Assembly: GCA_028718565.1 (NCBI GenBank)
Contig: JAQULO010000009.1
Span: 1 to 52,825 of the forward strand
Length of the DNA: 52,825 nucleotides
Reading direction: 5' to 3'
From: Syntrophales bacterium
Lineage (GTDB): Bacteria > Desulfobacterota > Syntrophia > Syntrophales > UBA2210
Part shown: piece after piece, positions 38,222 through 47,189 of the stretch
How positions within the stretch are numbered: the stretch's first letter is position 1
Layout: every line of letters begins with the position of its first letter
Notes under the pieces: model-generated
Told to the model about the DNA's origin: nothing
The model's input: only the letters and a program-made list of their open reading frames with translations
The model's database searches: none
Made by a program: the position numbers and the translations under genes

Positions 38222-39649
38222 CTATACCCTCTCACCGTTTGCTCTGATGTAGGAATCAACCGTGCTTCCAAGTCTCTTACATGCCGCAAGAAATTCGAGA
38301 GACACCTGTTCAGATTCAGGAGCACACAACTCTGTTTCTCCGAGTTTGAACCTTCCGTAGTCGATCAGCCTGTCCACGAGGTCGCGCTTGATCTGCCAGG
38401 AGAACCCAAGGTCTCTTTTCATGTTCATGACAACGGGTTCGGCAAGCATGTAGTAGCCTCGTATACTCTCCTCGTCCATGAACCTGTCCCTGAATCTCCT
38501 GGTAACGTCCACCTCTGCGGAGTCCCTACCGTGACAGGCCGTGCAGATGATACAGTCGTCAAATATCTCCTGAGCACCTCCGACTATGCCGCCTATTACT
38601 CCTCCAACCACGTTACCAACACCAGGAACTATGGAACCGATAGCGGCCCCTGCCGCCGCTCCACCCGCTATTCCTCCTGCCGCACCCCACTCATTGCTTC
38701 CCCCAAACCCTACCTGGTCTCCCATCCACTGACCTACTGCAGAACCTATCATTCCTCCGACGGAACCGGCACCTACAGGTGCAGCATACGGAGCAGCAGC
38801 AGACATTGCACCGCTTATCCCTGAAGAACCTGCCCCTAGCCCCGTTTGCGTCGCCGCACCTATGCCACTGTAGTATCCAGCCCCGGCTTCAGGTACGAGT
38901 GATCCGGCTGCGACTGTACTTCCTATGCCTGTCGCAGTCCCGGCTAGTGTCCCTGTTGTTTCTCCTCCTGCTGCAAGATTTGCGGCTGCGGTTGATCCAT
39001 AGATATCGCCAAGCTCGGTAGCGGCACCAATGCCTTCATACATGCCTGTAGTTGGGATTGTCGTATATGGAGTAGTGGCCAAGCCAGCCTGTGTTGCTGC
39101 TCCGATGCCTTCGTACATACCTGTAGTTGGGATTGTCGTATATGGAGTAGTGGCCAAGCCAGCCTGTGTTGCTGCTCCGATGCCTTCGTACATACCTGTA
39201 GTTGGGATTGTCGTGAAGGGGTTTGTGGCTGCTGCTGCATTGCCCCATAGGTCAAGTTCCTTTCCGAGTTTGTATACTGCAAGACCAGCCAATGGGGCTT
39301 GCACGCCTGCGCTGATCAGACCGGCCTGCTTCTGCGCCTGCGCCTGTTTCTCGGCCTGTCGTATGTTCGCCATGTTCGCGGCGTACTGTTGTTCCAGGCT
39401 TTGAGTTCCGAGATTCAGTTGATTCGTGATGCTCTGTTGCGTAAGGGCATTGGACGCCGTATTTTGCGAAGCCTGTTGCGCGAGTGCTTGTTCTTGCAAT
39501 GCGAGAGAACGAGATTGTGCTTTCCGGTTGTATTCTTCGTTCAATTCCGCCATCCGAAGGGCTTGTAGTTCTTCAGGGCTTGGCTTCATCCCTGTCGTGA
39601 GATACCGTTGATTGAAGTAATTGCGCCATGCCGCCAAACTATTTGCCAT
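38222..39649 (-). CDS. Ejection-type virion protein with 25-residue repeats and Gly-zipper
   Basis: 475 residues from ATG at 39649 (AAGGAGG seven bases upstream; 22 extra upstream codons fall in the terminator and are rejected). Parts: coiled coil (about 20-120), three tandem copies of TIPTTGMYEGIGAATQAGLA + TTPYT, then Gly/Ala-rich membrane-active segments (GGIAGGAAAGAAIGSIVPG), and a Cys-containing C-terminal domain (CIICTACHG). Fits a pore-forming ejection protein. Confidence 0.7.
   Translation of the reverse strand: MANSLAAWRNYFNQRYLTTGMKPSPEELQALRMAELNEEYNRKAQSRSLALQEQALAQQASQNTASNALTQQSITNQLNLGTQSLEQQYAANMANIRQAEKQAQAQKQAGLISAGVQAPLAGLAVYKLGKELDLWGNAAAATNPFTTIPTTGMYEGIGAATQAGLATTPYTTIPTTGMYEGIGAATQAGLATTPYTTIPTTGMYEGIGAATELGDIYGSTAAANLAAGGETTGTLAGTATGIGSTVAAGSLVPEAGAGYYSGIGAATQTGLGAGSSGISGAMSAAAPYAAPVGAGSVGGMIGSAVGQWMGDQVGFGGSNEWGAAGGIAGGAAAGAAIGSIVPGVGNVVGGVIGGIVGGAQEIFDDCIICTACHGRDSAEVDVTRRFRDRFMDEESIRGYYMLAEPVVMNMKRDLGFSWQIKRDLVDRLIDYGRFKLGETELCAPESEQVSLEFLAACKRLGSTVDSYIRANGERV
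39023..39216. repeat. 75-bp tandem repeats inside the ejection-protein gene
   Basis: A 75-bp unit beginning CCTGTAGTTGGGATTGTCGT starts at 39045, 39120 and 39195. The first two copies are identical along their full length and the third is partial. Each unit encodes one 25-residue repeat. Near identity at DNA level points to recent duplication or slippage. Confidence 0.95.
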
Positions 39650-39671
39650 TTTCCGTACCTCCTTACGAAGA

Positions 39672-39711
39672 AAGGCCCGACAAACCACCATTTGGTGATT
39701 CATCGGGCCTT
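39672..39711 (-). terminator. Terminator downstream of the M48 gene
   Basis: On the minus strand AAGGCCCGA pairs with TCGGGCCTT, continued by ATCACC/GGTGGT around AAAT, then TCTTCG. A small hairpin CCCGGTAACGGG lies just upstream (39719-39732). It ends the M48 transcript before the ejection-protein genes. Confidence 0.65.
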
Positions 39712-39752
39712 GCATCTTCCCGTTACCGGGGATTACAGGCTACCGAGACTAC

Positions 39753-40400
39753 CTACTTCTTCTCATAGTCCCTTATGGCTTCTATTCTTTTCTCAAGACC
39801 TGGATGATCCGAGAACAAGCCCCCTTTCGTTTTTATGTCATTGTTCCTGGCATAGTCCAACAGCTTTTCAAGGGCAGTCGCGCAACATTCCTTGTCGATT
39901 CCCATATATCGATCTACGTATTCCACCCCGGCTATGTCTGCCTCTGATTCTGCTTTTCGTGAGTATGCCTTGGTCATAAGCGGATTGGCTAGAGCGTTGA
40001 CGTTTCCCGTTCCGGGAACCACCATGTTTGCTATCAAAGACACGGTAGTTACGGCACTCGATACCGCTCTTCTTTTCCGCACATGACCCAACACGGAATG
40101 AGCTACTTCGTGTGCAAAAACACAGGCGACCTCATTGTCATCCAGCATACTGAAAAGGCCGGTCGTGAACACTAGAGCTCGATCGTTGTTCCACGCCCCC
40201 GGAATACAATCTATCACGATGGAAACCCTGTATTTTTCGACGTTCCCTTTATCGACACGGGGAATTATGGCGTTTCCTATCCTAACCGCCCTTTTATAGT
40301 CCGGTTGATCAAAAGGAAGAACTGCCGGCCGGTGTTTGGTGTACCCCGCACACCCCACAAGCAAAAGCACCATCACAATGGCAACGACAGTGTATCTCAT
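39753..40400 (-). CDS. M48-family metalloprotease lipoprotein
   Basis: 215 residues from ATG at 40400. MRYTVVAIVMVLLLVGCAG is a lipoprotein signal with Cys17 as the lipid site. HEVAH at 97-101 and SEADIAG (E153) are the zinc ligands of M48 peptidases, as in LoiP/BepA-type periplasmic proteases that handle outer-membrane proteins. It has its own promoter and terminator inside the virion gene block. Likely made in the lysogen and anchored in the envelope; substrate unknown. Confidence 0.88.
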   Translation of the reverse strand: MRYTVVAIVMVLLLVGCAGYTKHRPAVLPFDQPDYKRAVRIGNAIIPRVDKGNVEKYRVSIVIDCIPGAWNNDRALVFTTGLFSMLDDNEVACVFAHEVAHSVLGHVRKRRAVSSAVTTVSLIANMVVPGTGNVNALANPLMTKAYSRKAESEADIAGVEYVDRYMGIDKECCATALEKLLDYARNNDIKTKGGLFSDHPGLEKRIEAIRDYEKK

Positions 40401-40407
40401 AATAACC

Positions 40408-40435
40408 ATTCTACGCTCAATGAGAGATTTGTCAA
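40408..40435 (-). promoter_or_regulatory. Promoter of the M48 gene, leaderless
   Basis: On the minus strand TTGACA (40430-40435), 16-base spacer, TAGAAT (40408-40413). The expected start is at or within a base or two of the ATG at 40400, so the message lacks a leader; the other in-frame ATG at 40409 falls inside the -10 box. Confidence 0.7.
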
Positions 40436-43400
40436 GCCACGGTCTCCTTGTCCACTCGATACAAGCCGCTGATCATGAGCGGCTGAAAGCCTATTGTCTC
40501 GTCATCGGTCGATATGCTGAATTCAAGGCTGTGCTCTACCGCCTTAAGGCTCGCCGATCTTACAACCTGGTATATTCGCTTCCCCGTTCCTGTCTGCGGG
40601 ATTGCCGTAAGCGACGTTCCAGTGCTGTCGCCGTCCGCATAATGAGTCATCGCCACTGACTGATCGCTGGTCGATTTCGTTTTTCCAGTCAACTTGATAT
40701 AGCGCAATTCCGTCCTGTACATGGCACTCGCAAAGCGTTTACCGAGCAGTCTGAAACTGTACGTGATCGCAGATCCGTCCATAGTGGTTCCGTTTTCGAG
40801 TCTTTCAATATAACCGGTTGTAGTGCCTCCATAGCTGTAGCCGTTTCCCAGAGCGTCTTGCACGTTCCATCCGCATTGGAGGGGCACGGGCCTTACAACT
40901 TCGTACCACTTGCGCCTCTTGAGATCGTAGGCCCATTCCTTATTCAGTGTGGTGCTCGATCCCGTAGCGAACAACCAGTGATATTCCTTGTTGCGGTCAT
41001 CCCAGAAAGAAGAAAACTTGTCGATTATTGAAACGTTTATGTAATCAGGGTCGGCAGGATCAAAGAAGTTTTGAATGTCATCAGATATTGGAATGACGCT
41101 GTTGGCGTCAAACATCACGATTCCCCCGGAAGACTGCCATATGGCCGCGTGCCTGTTGATTCCCGGTGCAAGTTGAAAACCGATGTTGCAGAGCTGCATG
41201 GTGAGAGCCGCGACACATCCTATGTTATCCGCTACCTTGTATACCCGATAGTTGGTCGATGTGACGGCAACGTTCGTTGTGGATGTTGACGATGTGACGG
41301 TAGTATCGACCAGATAGGTATCGTTCCGCTTACACATCACAAGGTTTTCGTATATGACGCCTCCCTGACGGGAAAATATCGGTACTGCCGCTACCAATTC
41401 TTCATCACCGTCAAACGATATCTCAGGGGAATCTTCACCATTGAAAACGCAATCGGACAAATATGACGATCCTTTCATCGAGTTTTTGGCGTCGCTTTGA
41501 TTTGCGCATAGCCATACCCTGTCCTGCCAAAATATCGGAAAGGAGTATTGACCAAGGGTTTTCTGACTCGGTATTCCATACACATAGTCTATGTAAACAT
41601 CCGACGAAAGTGTCTGATCGAAGGATATCTTGTAGTAGTAGATACGGCTTTCGTCTCTGATTGATGTCGTAAATTCCTGGTCCAATGACGGTGCGTTCCA
41701 CATCATAACGCCGCTTTTTGAGAGCGACTTATTATCGTGTGATGTATTGTCCTCAACGTCTCCCACGTCGGTCCACGAAGAGCCGTTCCAATAGCTAATG
41801 GAACAAAAGGTATTAGCCGTAGAGTTGACATTGTCCTCGACCAGTCTGAAGCCTATGGCCGTCATCTGTTCAGAAAACCCGGCAAGGATATGTTGGGAAG
41901 AGGTAAGGGTACCCACGTTTGTGTACGATCCTGTGTTGTACGAATCGTAATCTTCGTAAATCACTGCTGTTGACCGGTCATTGTAAATTCCGGTGTAACT
42001 GAAGAAATATGAGATATCTCTAGGTATTCCATCCCATATGTCTTTGATATTCTGAATCGAAGCGTCAAGCGTCACGCGAGAAATTGTTACATCGTCATCG
42101 AGCCCCACAAAGGAAAATTGGTACCAATAGGCCATGGAGTTGTTGTAGAGTTTTACTTTTGCCACTGATTCAGTGTCGCTAAAAATGATTGAACCGTTCT
42201 GGGCGAGGGATTTTCCACTCACCGACGTCCCGTCCGTCAACCCGGATACCGCCTGCCATGCCGACCCATCCCAATAGTTAACCGAGGCGGTAACCGCTGA
42301 TGAGGTATTGGCATTTTCTACATAGAATTTCACACCCTTGATTGGTCTCGATGCTCCGATAAACACATTAGCGGATGATTGAGTTGAGTATGCTGACGGA
42401 GGTGATGTAAAATCCGCACTATATCGAGAGACGCCTACCGACAGACGCGCTTCATCGATCCTCCCGTAAAACCATTCGGAACTGGAGGATGCGTCGAAAA
42501 ATGCTCCGATTGCAAGTCCGTAGCCTGTGTAATTGGCCGGTCTTACGACGCTCGACGTAGAGGCGCGCATTTTCCCGTTCACAAAGATGTACCAATCGTC
42601 TCCATTTTCAGCAAAAGCGATATGGTCGTACGATCCTAGATTGACGGCGTCGTTAGCGGTAGTCAATAGAAGGACGGTAGAAGACGCTGCTTTTACTGCA
42701 AGACTGACTGCCCCGGATGTGTTTATGTATCCATAGATATAGTTGTTCGCATCCGTTGCTTGGCAGAAAAGTCCTCGCTGAGTGGCAACGCTTATTGTGT
42801 TGGCTTGGACATCGAAGCACCATATCCCGCCGCTTATGTTGAAGTCGGCGTGGTCGGCAACCGTAGCATACGCTGACGCATTGCAATAGGCTGAATAGGT
42901 TCCGAACTTTGGTAGCGTTGAAAAAGCAATTGAGTGATTTGTGAGAGTATGGCTGTTCCCCGATGAATCGGTAAAATTGTTTTCAAAGTGCCACATCCCC
43001 TTAGTGTACGCGTCTATTCCCCCTCCGACTGTTGTCAGTTTCGCGACGTTAAGCGAATCCGTCAACGTATTGTTGACTATATCGCTGTAATCGTATCTTG
43101 TAGAAGATGTCTCAGGATCATAAACAACAAAATACCCGCATCTGTACTCGTTGCCACCCCATACGTAGTTCTTCACTCCGTTGCAGGCAACAGAGCTACC
43201 TTGGGGCGCTTTAGAATACCTGACCAGGTTATCGTTATCCAATGTCAGGAAATTGCTGAAAGTATCAGTTTCAGGTATCGATGCCGAGTTATCCGACTTG
43301 ACCAAACGTGAATTCCCGGTTGTTTCATCGGTCGTTTGAACAATGATGTGTGATTCCTGAGGTTGGTCTTTCCTGAAGTGAAAACCGTTTTTGAGAGACG

Positions 43401-43596
43401 TATACGACGCGGCGGTGGCATTGATCTTTGTCATGCCCTGAATGCCTTTGATTCCCCTGTCCGTATACCTCATGTTCTTGAGGCTCTGCATGTTTCCGAT
43501 TTGGGGATTTTCGTCTGAAATAAGGGCAGGATCATCCGACGTTATGCATTTGCCAAGCACTATGTCGAATGGGGTGAGGCCGTCAGTTTGTGACAT
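40432..43596 (-). CDS. Tail nozzle / stabilisation protein with LamG-like insertion
   Basis: 1054 residues from ATG at 43596 (TAATG overlap). The flanking parts (QIGNMQSLKNMRYTDRGIKG; DRVWLCANQSDAKN; MLIS-type C-terminal strands) match the propeller-type gp10/nozzle proteins of podoviruses. Residues about 199-400 (KGMWHFENNFTDSSGN ... FYGRIDEARLSVGVSRY) are a concanavalin/LamG-like domain set into it. This would sit at the tail tip, the insertion probably binding sugar on the host surface. Confidence 0.75.
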   Translation of the reverse strand: MSQTDGLTPFDIVLGKCITSDDPALISDENPQIGNMQSLKNMRYTDRGIKGIQGMTKINATAASYTSLKNGFHFRKDQPQESHIIVQTTDETTGNSRLVKSDNSASIPETDTFSNFLTLDNDNLVRYSKAPQGSSVACNGVKNYVWGGNEYRCGYFVVYDPETSSTRYDYSDIVNNTLTDSLNVAKLTTVGGGIDAYTKGMWHFENNFTDSSGNSHTLTNHSIAFSTLPKFGTYSAYCNASAYATVADHADFNISGGIWCFDVQANTISVATQRGLFCQATDANNYIYGYINTSGAVSLAVKAASSTVLLLTTANDAVNLGSYDHIAFAENGDDWYIFVNGKMRASTSSVVRPANYTGYGLAIGAFFDASSSSEWFYGRIDEARLSVGVSRYSADFTSPPSAYSTQSSANVFIGASRPIKGVKFYVENANTSSAVTASVNYWDGSAWQAVSGLTDGTSVSGKSLAQNGSIIFSDTESVAKVKLYNNSMAYWYQFSFVGLDDDVTISRVTLDASIQNIKDIWDGIPRDISYFFSYTGIYNDRSTAVIYEDYDSYNTGSYTNVGTLTSSQHILAGFSEQMTAIGFRLVEDNVNSTANTFCSISYWNGSSWTDVGDVEDNTSHDNKSLSKSGVMMWNAPSLDQEFTTSIRDESRIYYYKISFDQTLSSDVYIDYVYGIPSQKTLGQYSFPIFWQDRVWLCANQSDAKNSMKGSSYLSDCVFNGEDSPEISFDGDEELVAAVPIFSRQGGVIYENLVMCKRNDTYLVDTTVTSSTSTTNVAVTSTNYRVYKVADNIGCVAALTMQLCNIGFQLAPGINRHAAIWQSSGGIVMFDANSVIPISDDIQNFFDPADPDYINVSIIDKFSSFWDDRNKEYHWLFATGSSTTLNKEWAYDLKRRKWYEVVRPVPLQCGWNVQDALGNGYSYGGTTTGYIERLENGTTMDGSAITYSFRLLGKRFASAMYRTELRYIKLTGKTKSTSDQSVAMTHYADGDSTGTSLTAIPQTGTGKRIYQVVRSASLKAVEHSLEFSISTDDETIGFQPLMISGLYRVDKETVA

Positions 43597-44516
43597 TACC
43601 AACGCCTTTTCTTGAGGTTCATTGTCCACGTGTTTCTGTCTGTCACTTTTCGCACGGTTCCTCCGGTCAACTTGACGCCTCTATCGGCCTGTTGCGTGAA
43701 TGCAGCGGCAAAGGTAGCGTCCTTGTCCCTCATTTTGTACATTCCCGCCGCATATCTTATGAGCTCTCCATTCTCATACGGGAATGTGTAGGACCGATAC
43801 GGAGAAAACACCGGTTCGGGATTTTTGATGTATTCTATGGTAACCGTATGTGAAGAAGTAGATGGAGGGGGGTCAAAGACTATGGACATGCGTGGTTGCG
43901 GAACAATGACATAGGCGTCGCCTGAAGACCAGCTCTGTGCATCGCCATTGCTGTCAAATATGGCGGTGACAAGGGCGGTGTTCGATGTCTTTGAAATCAC
44001 GATGCCATGCTCAGACCCCGTCGTGTTGTGAACCGCGTCTCCCGATGAAACGTTCGCGAACCTTGTTGAAGATGCTGTATCGGTGAGCGTAGCCTCGCCA
44101 TTTGAAACCGTTCCGTCAGCAGTCGCGGTCCCGGTGACATTCGATACCTGAGTCGTCGCGTGCCTGATGCTGAAGAAATCCGGGATCGTAACTGATTCGG
44201 TCTGGTTGTCGTAGATCACTTCCGCGTACGGCTTCATGGTGATGAACGTGTCGTTCGTGCCGTCATTGTATTTGACGAATGGCTCTCCATCCGTGGTTTT
44301 CAGATAGAGACCCCCGAAATCAGGGTTCAGGTTGTATTCCGCCTGTTCTGCGACAATCGTAATCGTCTGACTGGAAACTATTGACGCCGTGCGCCTGTTA
44401 AGCTCCTTGGCGGCCTCGAAGAGCAGGGTATAACTCAACTGGTCATTGAGATAGTCGCTCGAAGAGCCTTCGCCTATCGTCTCCCTGAGCTGCCAAAGGG
44501 CCGTCCATCCATCCAT
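43596..44516 (-). CDS. Neck adaptor protein with inserted domain
   Basis: 306 residues. The N-terminus (YLNDQLSYTLLFEAAKELNR) and the C-terminus (FPYENGELIRYAAGMYKMRD) form the helical part of P22 gp4-type head-tail adaptors; a beta-rich insertion (about 100-215, Thr/Ser/Gly-rich) lies between them. Just before the nozzle gene, as expected. Joins portal to nozzle. Confidence 0.7.
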   Translation of the reverse strand: MDGWTALWQLRETIGEGSSSDYLNDQLSYTLLFEAAKELNRRTASIVSSQTITIVAEQAEYNLNPDFGGLYLKTTDGEPFVKYNDGTNDTFITMKPYAEVIYDNQTESVTIPDFFSIRHATTQVSNVTGTATADGTVSNGEATLTDTASSTRFANVSSGDAVHNTTGSEHGIVISKTSNTALVTAIFDSNGDAQSWSSGDAYVIVPQPRMSIVFDPPPSTSSHTVTIEYIKNPEPVFSPYRSYTFPYENGELIRYAAGMYKMRDKDATFAAAFTQQADRGVKLTGGTVRKVTDRNTWTMNLKKRRW

Positions 44517-44520
44517 GCCG

Positions 44521-45069
44521 TCACCTTCTCAGTATCTCGACGTTGGCATACTCTTTCAGGTACTTCCTACCGATTTTCCACATTTTCTCCATGCCGTCCC
44601 TGGTGATTTTCCCGTCCGGGCTTATCGAGACTTGGCACGCCTTTGCGAAGGAGACCATATCGTCGTCTCCTGATATTGGAAGATAGGGTTCAAACCTTTT
44701 TCTGTTCTCGGTCTGAATATCCACTACGCGACGCTCGCACTCCTTTGTGGTAGGGTACTCGTTCTTCAGAATCTTCCCGAGTTTCTCGACTAGGGCCCCT
44801 ATTTCGTCCCGGTCGTTTTGGGCGTCATCGACCAAAGTGGTATCCTTCATGGTTTTCAACTGCTCTTCAAGGCGGATCACGCCTTCCCTGAAATCGCTTT
44901 CCACTCCCCTCGGCACTGCTCCGTTTGCGAGGGCTGCCTTTTTTGCGTCAAGCTCTTCTTCCTTTTCCGATATCATCCTGGGGTTGTACCACATGGGATA
45001 TTCGGATCTGACCTTTCCTGTCGTAGGGTCTCGGTCGGCCTCGGAATAGAATTGAAATTTCTCTGCCAT
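44521..45069 (-). CDS. Virion-block helical protein, unknown
   Basis: 182 residues, AGGAGG SD. Charged coiled coils (MISEKEEELDAKKAALANG) and a C-terminal helical domain. Lies between the beta-helix protein and the adaptor; could be a neck component. Not recognised. Confidence 0.6.
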   Translation of the reverse strand: MAEKFQFYSEADRDPTTGKVRSEYPMWYNPRMISEKEEELDAKKAALANGAVPRGVESDFREGVIRLEEQLKTMKDTTLVDDAQNDRDEIGALVEKLGKILKNEYPTTKECERRVVDIQTENRKRFEPYLPISGDDDMVSFAKACQVSISPDGKITRDGMEKMWKIGRKYLKEYANVEILRR

Positions 45070-45088
45070 AAATCCTCCTGAAGATTTG

Positions 45089-45115
45089 GGGCGGGGACCT
45101 CTGTTGCCCCCGCCC
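45089..45115 (-). other. GC-rich hairpin between virion genes
   Basis: GGGCGGGG and CCCCGCCC form an 8-bp stem with an 11-base loop, no T tract. Probably protects or processes mRNA, or slows RNA polymerase, after the beta-helix gene. Confidence 0.5.
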
Positions 45116-45126
45116 GTGTGGTTCCG

Positions 45127-46119
45127 TTACGACGGATTCGCCGCTATTGATATTCCTCCTGCTTCCGCATATGTCGGGCTTGCGGAGTAGACGCGAGCCG
45201 TGGCGACTCCTGCCCAATCCGTGAAGCCATGTCGCACGCAATCCTTGAAGACGATGAACCCGTTATTCGGCGCGGTTCCTATCACGACTACCGCTTCTGC
45301 CGTGACATCTCCGTCCCTGTACATCTGGAAGAAGCAGTTGTCAAAGTACATCGTTCTCGTGATGGAATCACCGGCCCCGACGAGCTTTATGATGGCAGCC
45401 GTCGTTCCTGCCGATCTAAACGAAACGAACTCGCAGAAATAGAACCTGTTCCGCATCGCACCGCTTCCCACCAGCAACTCGGCGCCGGCAATGTCGGTTT
45501 TGTCGAAGGTATCAGACCCAATGACACAGTTCTCGAAGGTGTTTTCATCCCCCCCGTCGATGTAGAGGTCATAGTCGTTCACGGTCGGTGTGGTCATACC
45601 CATGCCGCCCATGAAATGCACGTTGCCGAAATAGTTCCTGTCCCCGGTTACCTTGACGCAACCGGCCCCGGTCGTTCCTCCGTTGTATAGCGAGATGTTA
45701 TAAAAGGCGTTGTTCGACCCGGACACGGTGATGAGATTGGCAAGGTTGACCGCTTGGGTTGATATCCTTGCCCGTTGGGAAAACCTCGTTGGGGCACATG
45801 CCCCGTAGACTGTTATGGCGCTTTTCGACCATGTGAGAGCCGCCGTCAAATACGACGTGCATTCGGCGGTGCTCGTCCCTCCACCGAGAAGACATATCCC
45901 GTCTCCCTTCCCATCCACGCATGTCCCATAGGCGGTCACAACACTGTCCATCGGCTGTTCCCATGTCCCTGGATTGCTCGAAGAACCAGGATAGGGATTC
46001 TGCGTGGCGCTGTACGTGGTATCGGGATTCACGAAATACCAGTCTCCCCTTATTACGGGAAGACTTCCGCCTATTACCGGTGTTGCCAAAATTCCGTGAG
46101 GAAATCTCGTAAGACCCAT
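45127..46119 (-). CDS. Beta-helix virion protein
   Basis: 330 residues from ATG at 46119 (AAAGGAG six bases upstream). Repeating short strands with Asn/Gly turns (NNAFYNISLYNGG, DRNYFGNVHFMGG, ENTFENCVIGS) are typical of right-handed parallel beta-helices. It sits directly after the capsid gene, so it may be a head fibre rather than a tail spike. No active site recognised. Confidence 0.65.
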   Translation of the reverse strand: MGLTRFPHGILATPVIGGSLPVIRGDWYFVNPDTTYSATQNPYPGSSSNPGTWEQPMDSVVTAYGTCVDGKGDGICLLGGGTSTAECTSYLTAALTWSKSAITVYGACAPTRFSQRARISTQAVNLANLITVSGSNNAFYNISLYNGGTTGAGCVKVTGDRNYFGNVHFMGGMGMTTPTVNDYDLYIDGGDENTFENCVIGSDTFDKTDIAGAELLVGSGAMRNRFYFCEFVSFRSAGTTAAIIKLVGAGDSITRTMYFDNCFFQMYRDGDVTAEAVVVIGTAPNNGFIVFKDCVRHGFTDWAGVATARVYSASPTYAEAGGISIAANPS

Positions 46120-46200
46120 TGTCATCTCCTTTGCTTAAGGGACATGGCCCTGTCTCATGCTCATGCCGACCGGAATCGCACCGGTCCTTACCCGGTTAAC

Positions 46201-46234
46201 GGTCTCGGCGGCCCCTCTTCAGAGCCGCCTGACC
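46201..46234 (-). other. Hairpin after the major capsid gene
   Basis: GGTC-GGCGGC paired with GCCGCC-GACC around a 10-12-base loop, 11 bases past the capsid stop, no T tract. Likely stabilises the abundant capsid message or reduces read-through. Confidence 0.55.
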
Positions 46235-46244
46235 TTTGCATCCC

Positions 46245-47177
46245 TTACGAGACGGTAGATTTGATGACCCACCGCCAATCCTTGTACCCAAGCCCGAACC
46301 TGAAGTAGACCGAGAGCGAGGTAATCTTCGTCTCGAAGTCGTGATTGCTCTCAAATTCGGGGTCGAATTTCTTCAGGTACTTGAGGTTCTGCTTCATCAT
46401 CGAGAAATCGACCAGATACCAATCGTTCGTGTCGTAGTCGTCCAGACGGTTCCAGACGATCACCTTGTACTTCCCTTTCCAGTAGTTCGTCGTTCCCTCA
46501 CCACTGTAGAGGCCCTTGTCCGTGCCGGTGATCTCGAATGCCGTTTGAGCCAAGGCGTTCGGAACAATCAGAGTGTCAAAATTCGTCCCTATCCTGTAAC
46601 CGTTGGCGTCCTTGATGTTGGCGCCCTGCAACCTTACGGTCGCAAGGTTTGCGGGTGTGAGGGCGAGCGCCGCAGTGTTGGAAAAACCTGTGGTCGTTGA
46701 TGCCCCCGATTTCGTGGTGTGGGACGAGCTGACGAGCGCGACACCCTCTTCGTTGTAGGTCATGTATTCGAGGGCCGCAGATGTTGCATAGACGAACGGG
46801 ATTGCGCATGACGTATCTATGGTACGATACGAAGACCGTGCGAGTTCCTTACTGTCGTCGTTCATTACGTCGAACTGTTTGTCATCAAGAAACTTGCGCT
46901 CCCACATCTCCTTGGCCGCATGCTCGATGGGCTCGAACCTGGAGAGAAAGCCGGGGCTTCTCACCAAGGCTTCAAGCTTGCCGTTGAACTTCGGGATGTT
47001 CCCGAGACCGTTGATGCCGTAGAACTCGGCATAGGCCATGTCAAGGTCCATATCCGAGTAGAACTCCTTACGGGCGTCAAATATCTCGTGCTGTTCCTTG
47101 TAGGTTCTTTCCGCTACCTCCTTGATGGCCGATGCCACCAAGAGTTTTTGATATCTTGAGCTGGTTTCTACTGCCAT
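46245..47177 (-). CDS. Major capsid protein
   Basis: 310 residues, HK97-fold by composition and place: N-terminal arm helix (TYKEQHEIFDARKEFYSDMD), a middle with LTPANLATVRLQGANIKDAN, then GTNFDTLIVPNALAQTAFEI and C-terminal strands (YFRFGLGYKDWRW), a plan I know from Mu gpT-like and related major head proteins. AAGGAGG SD. Preceded by scaffold and decoration-type genes and followed by a hairpin. Confidence 0.8.
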   Translation of the reverse strand: MAVETSSRYQKLLVASAIKEVAERTYKEQHEIFDARKEFYSDMDLDMAYAEFYGINGLGNIPKFNGKLEALVRSPGFLSRFEPIEHAAKEMWERKFLDDKQFDVMNDDSKELARSSYRTIDTSCAIPFVYATSAALEYMTYNEEGVALVSSSHTTKSGASTTTGFSNTAALALTPANLATVRLQGANIKDANGYRIGTNFDTLIVPNALAQTAFEITGTDKGLYSGEGTTNYWKGKYKVIVWNRLDDYDTNDWYLVDFSMMKQNLKYLKKFDPEFESNHDFETKITSLSVYFRFGLGYKDWRWVIKSTVS

Positions 47178-47189
47178 TGTCGTACCTCC

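Noticed and set aside
39650-39715. Upstream extension of the 475-residue ejection protein by 22 codons
   Set aside because: The extension lies within the terminator hairpin, and the internal ATG has an ideal AAGGAGG.
46130-46175. ACCGG-TGCGATT-CCGGT, resembling a fourth tRNA T arm
   Set aside because: No matching 5' acceptor strand or D arm found upstream; the loop lacks TTC. Kept only as part of the hairpin-rich gap after the capsid gene.
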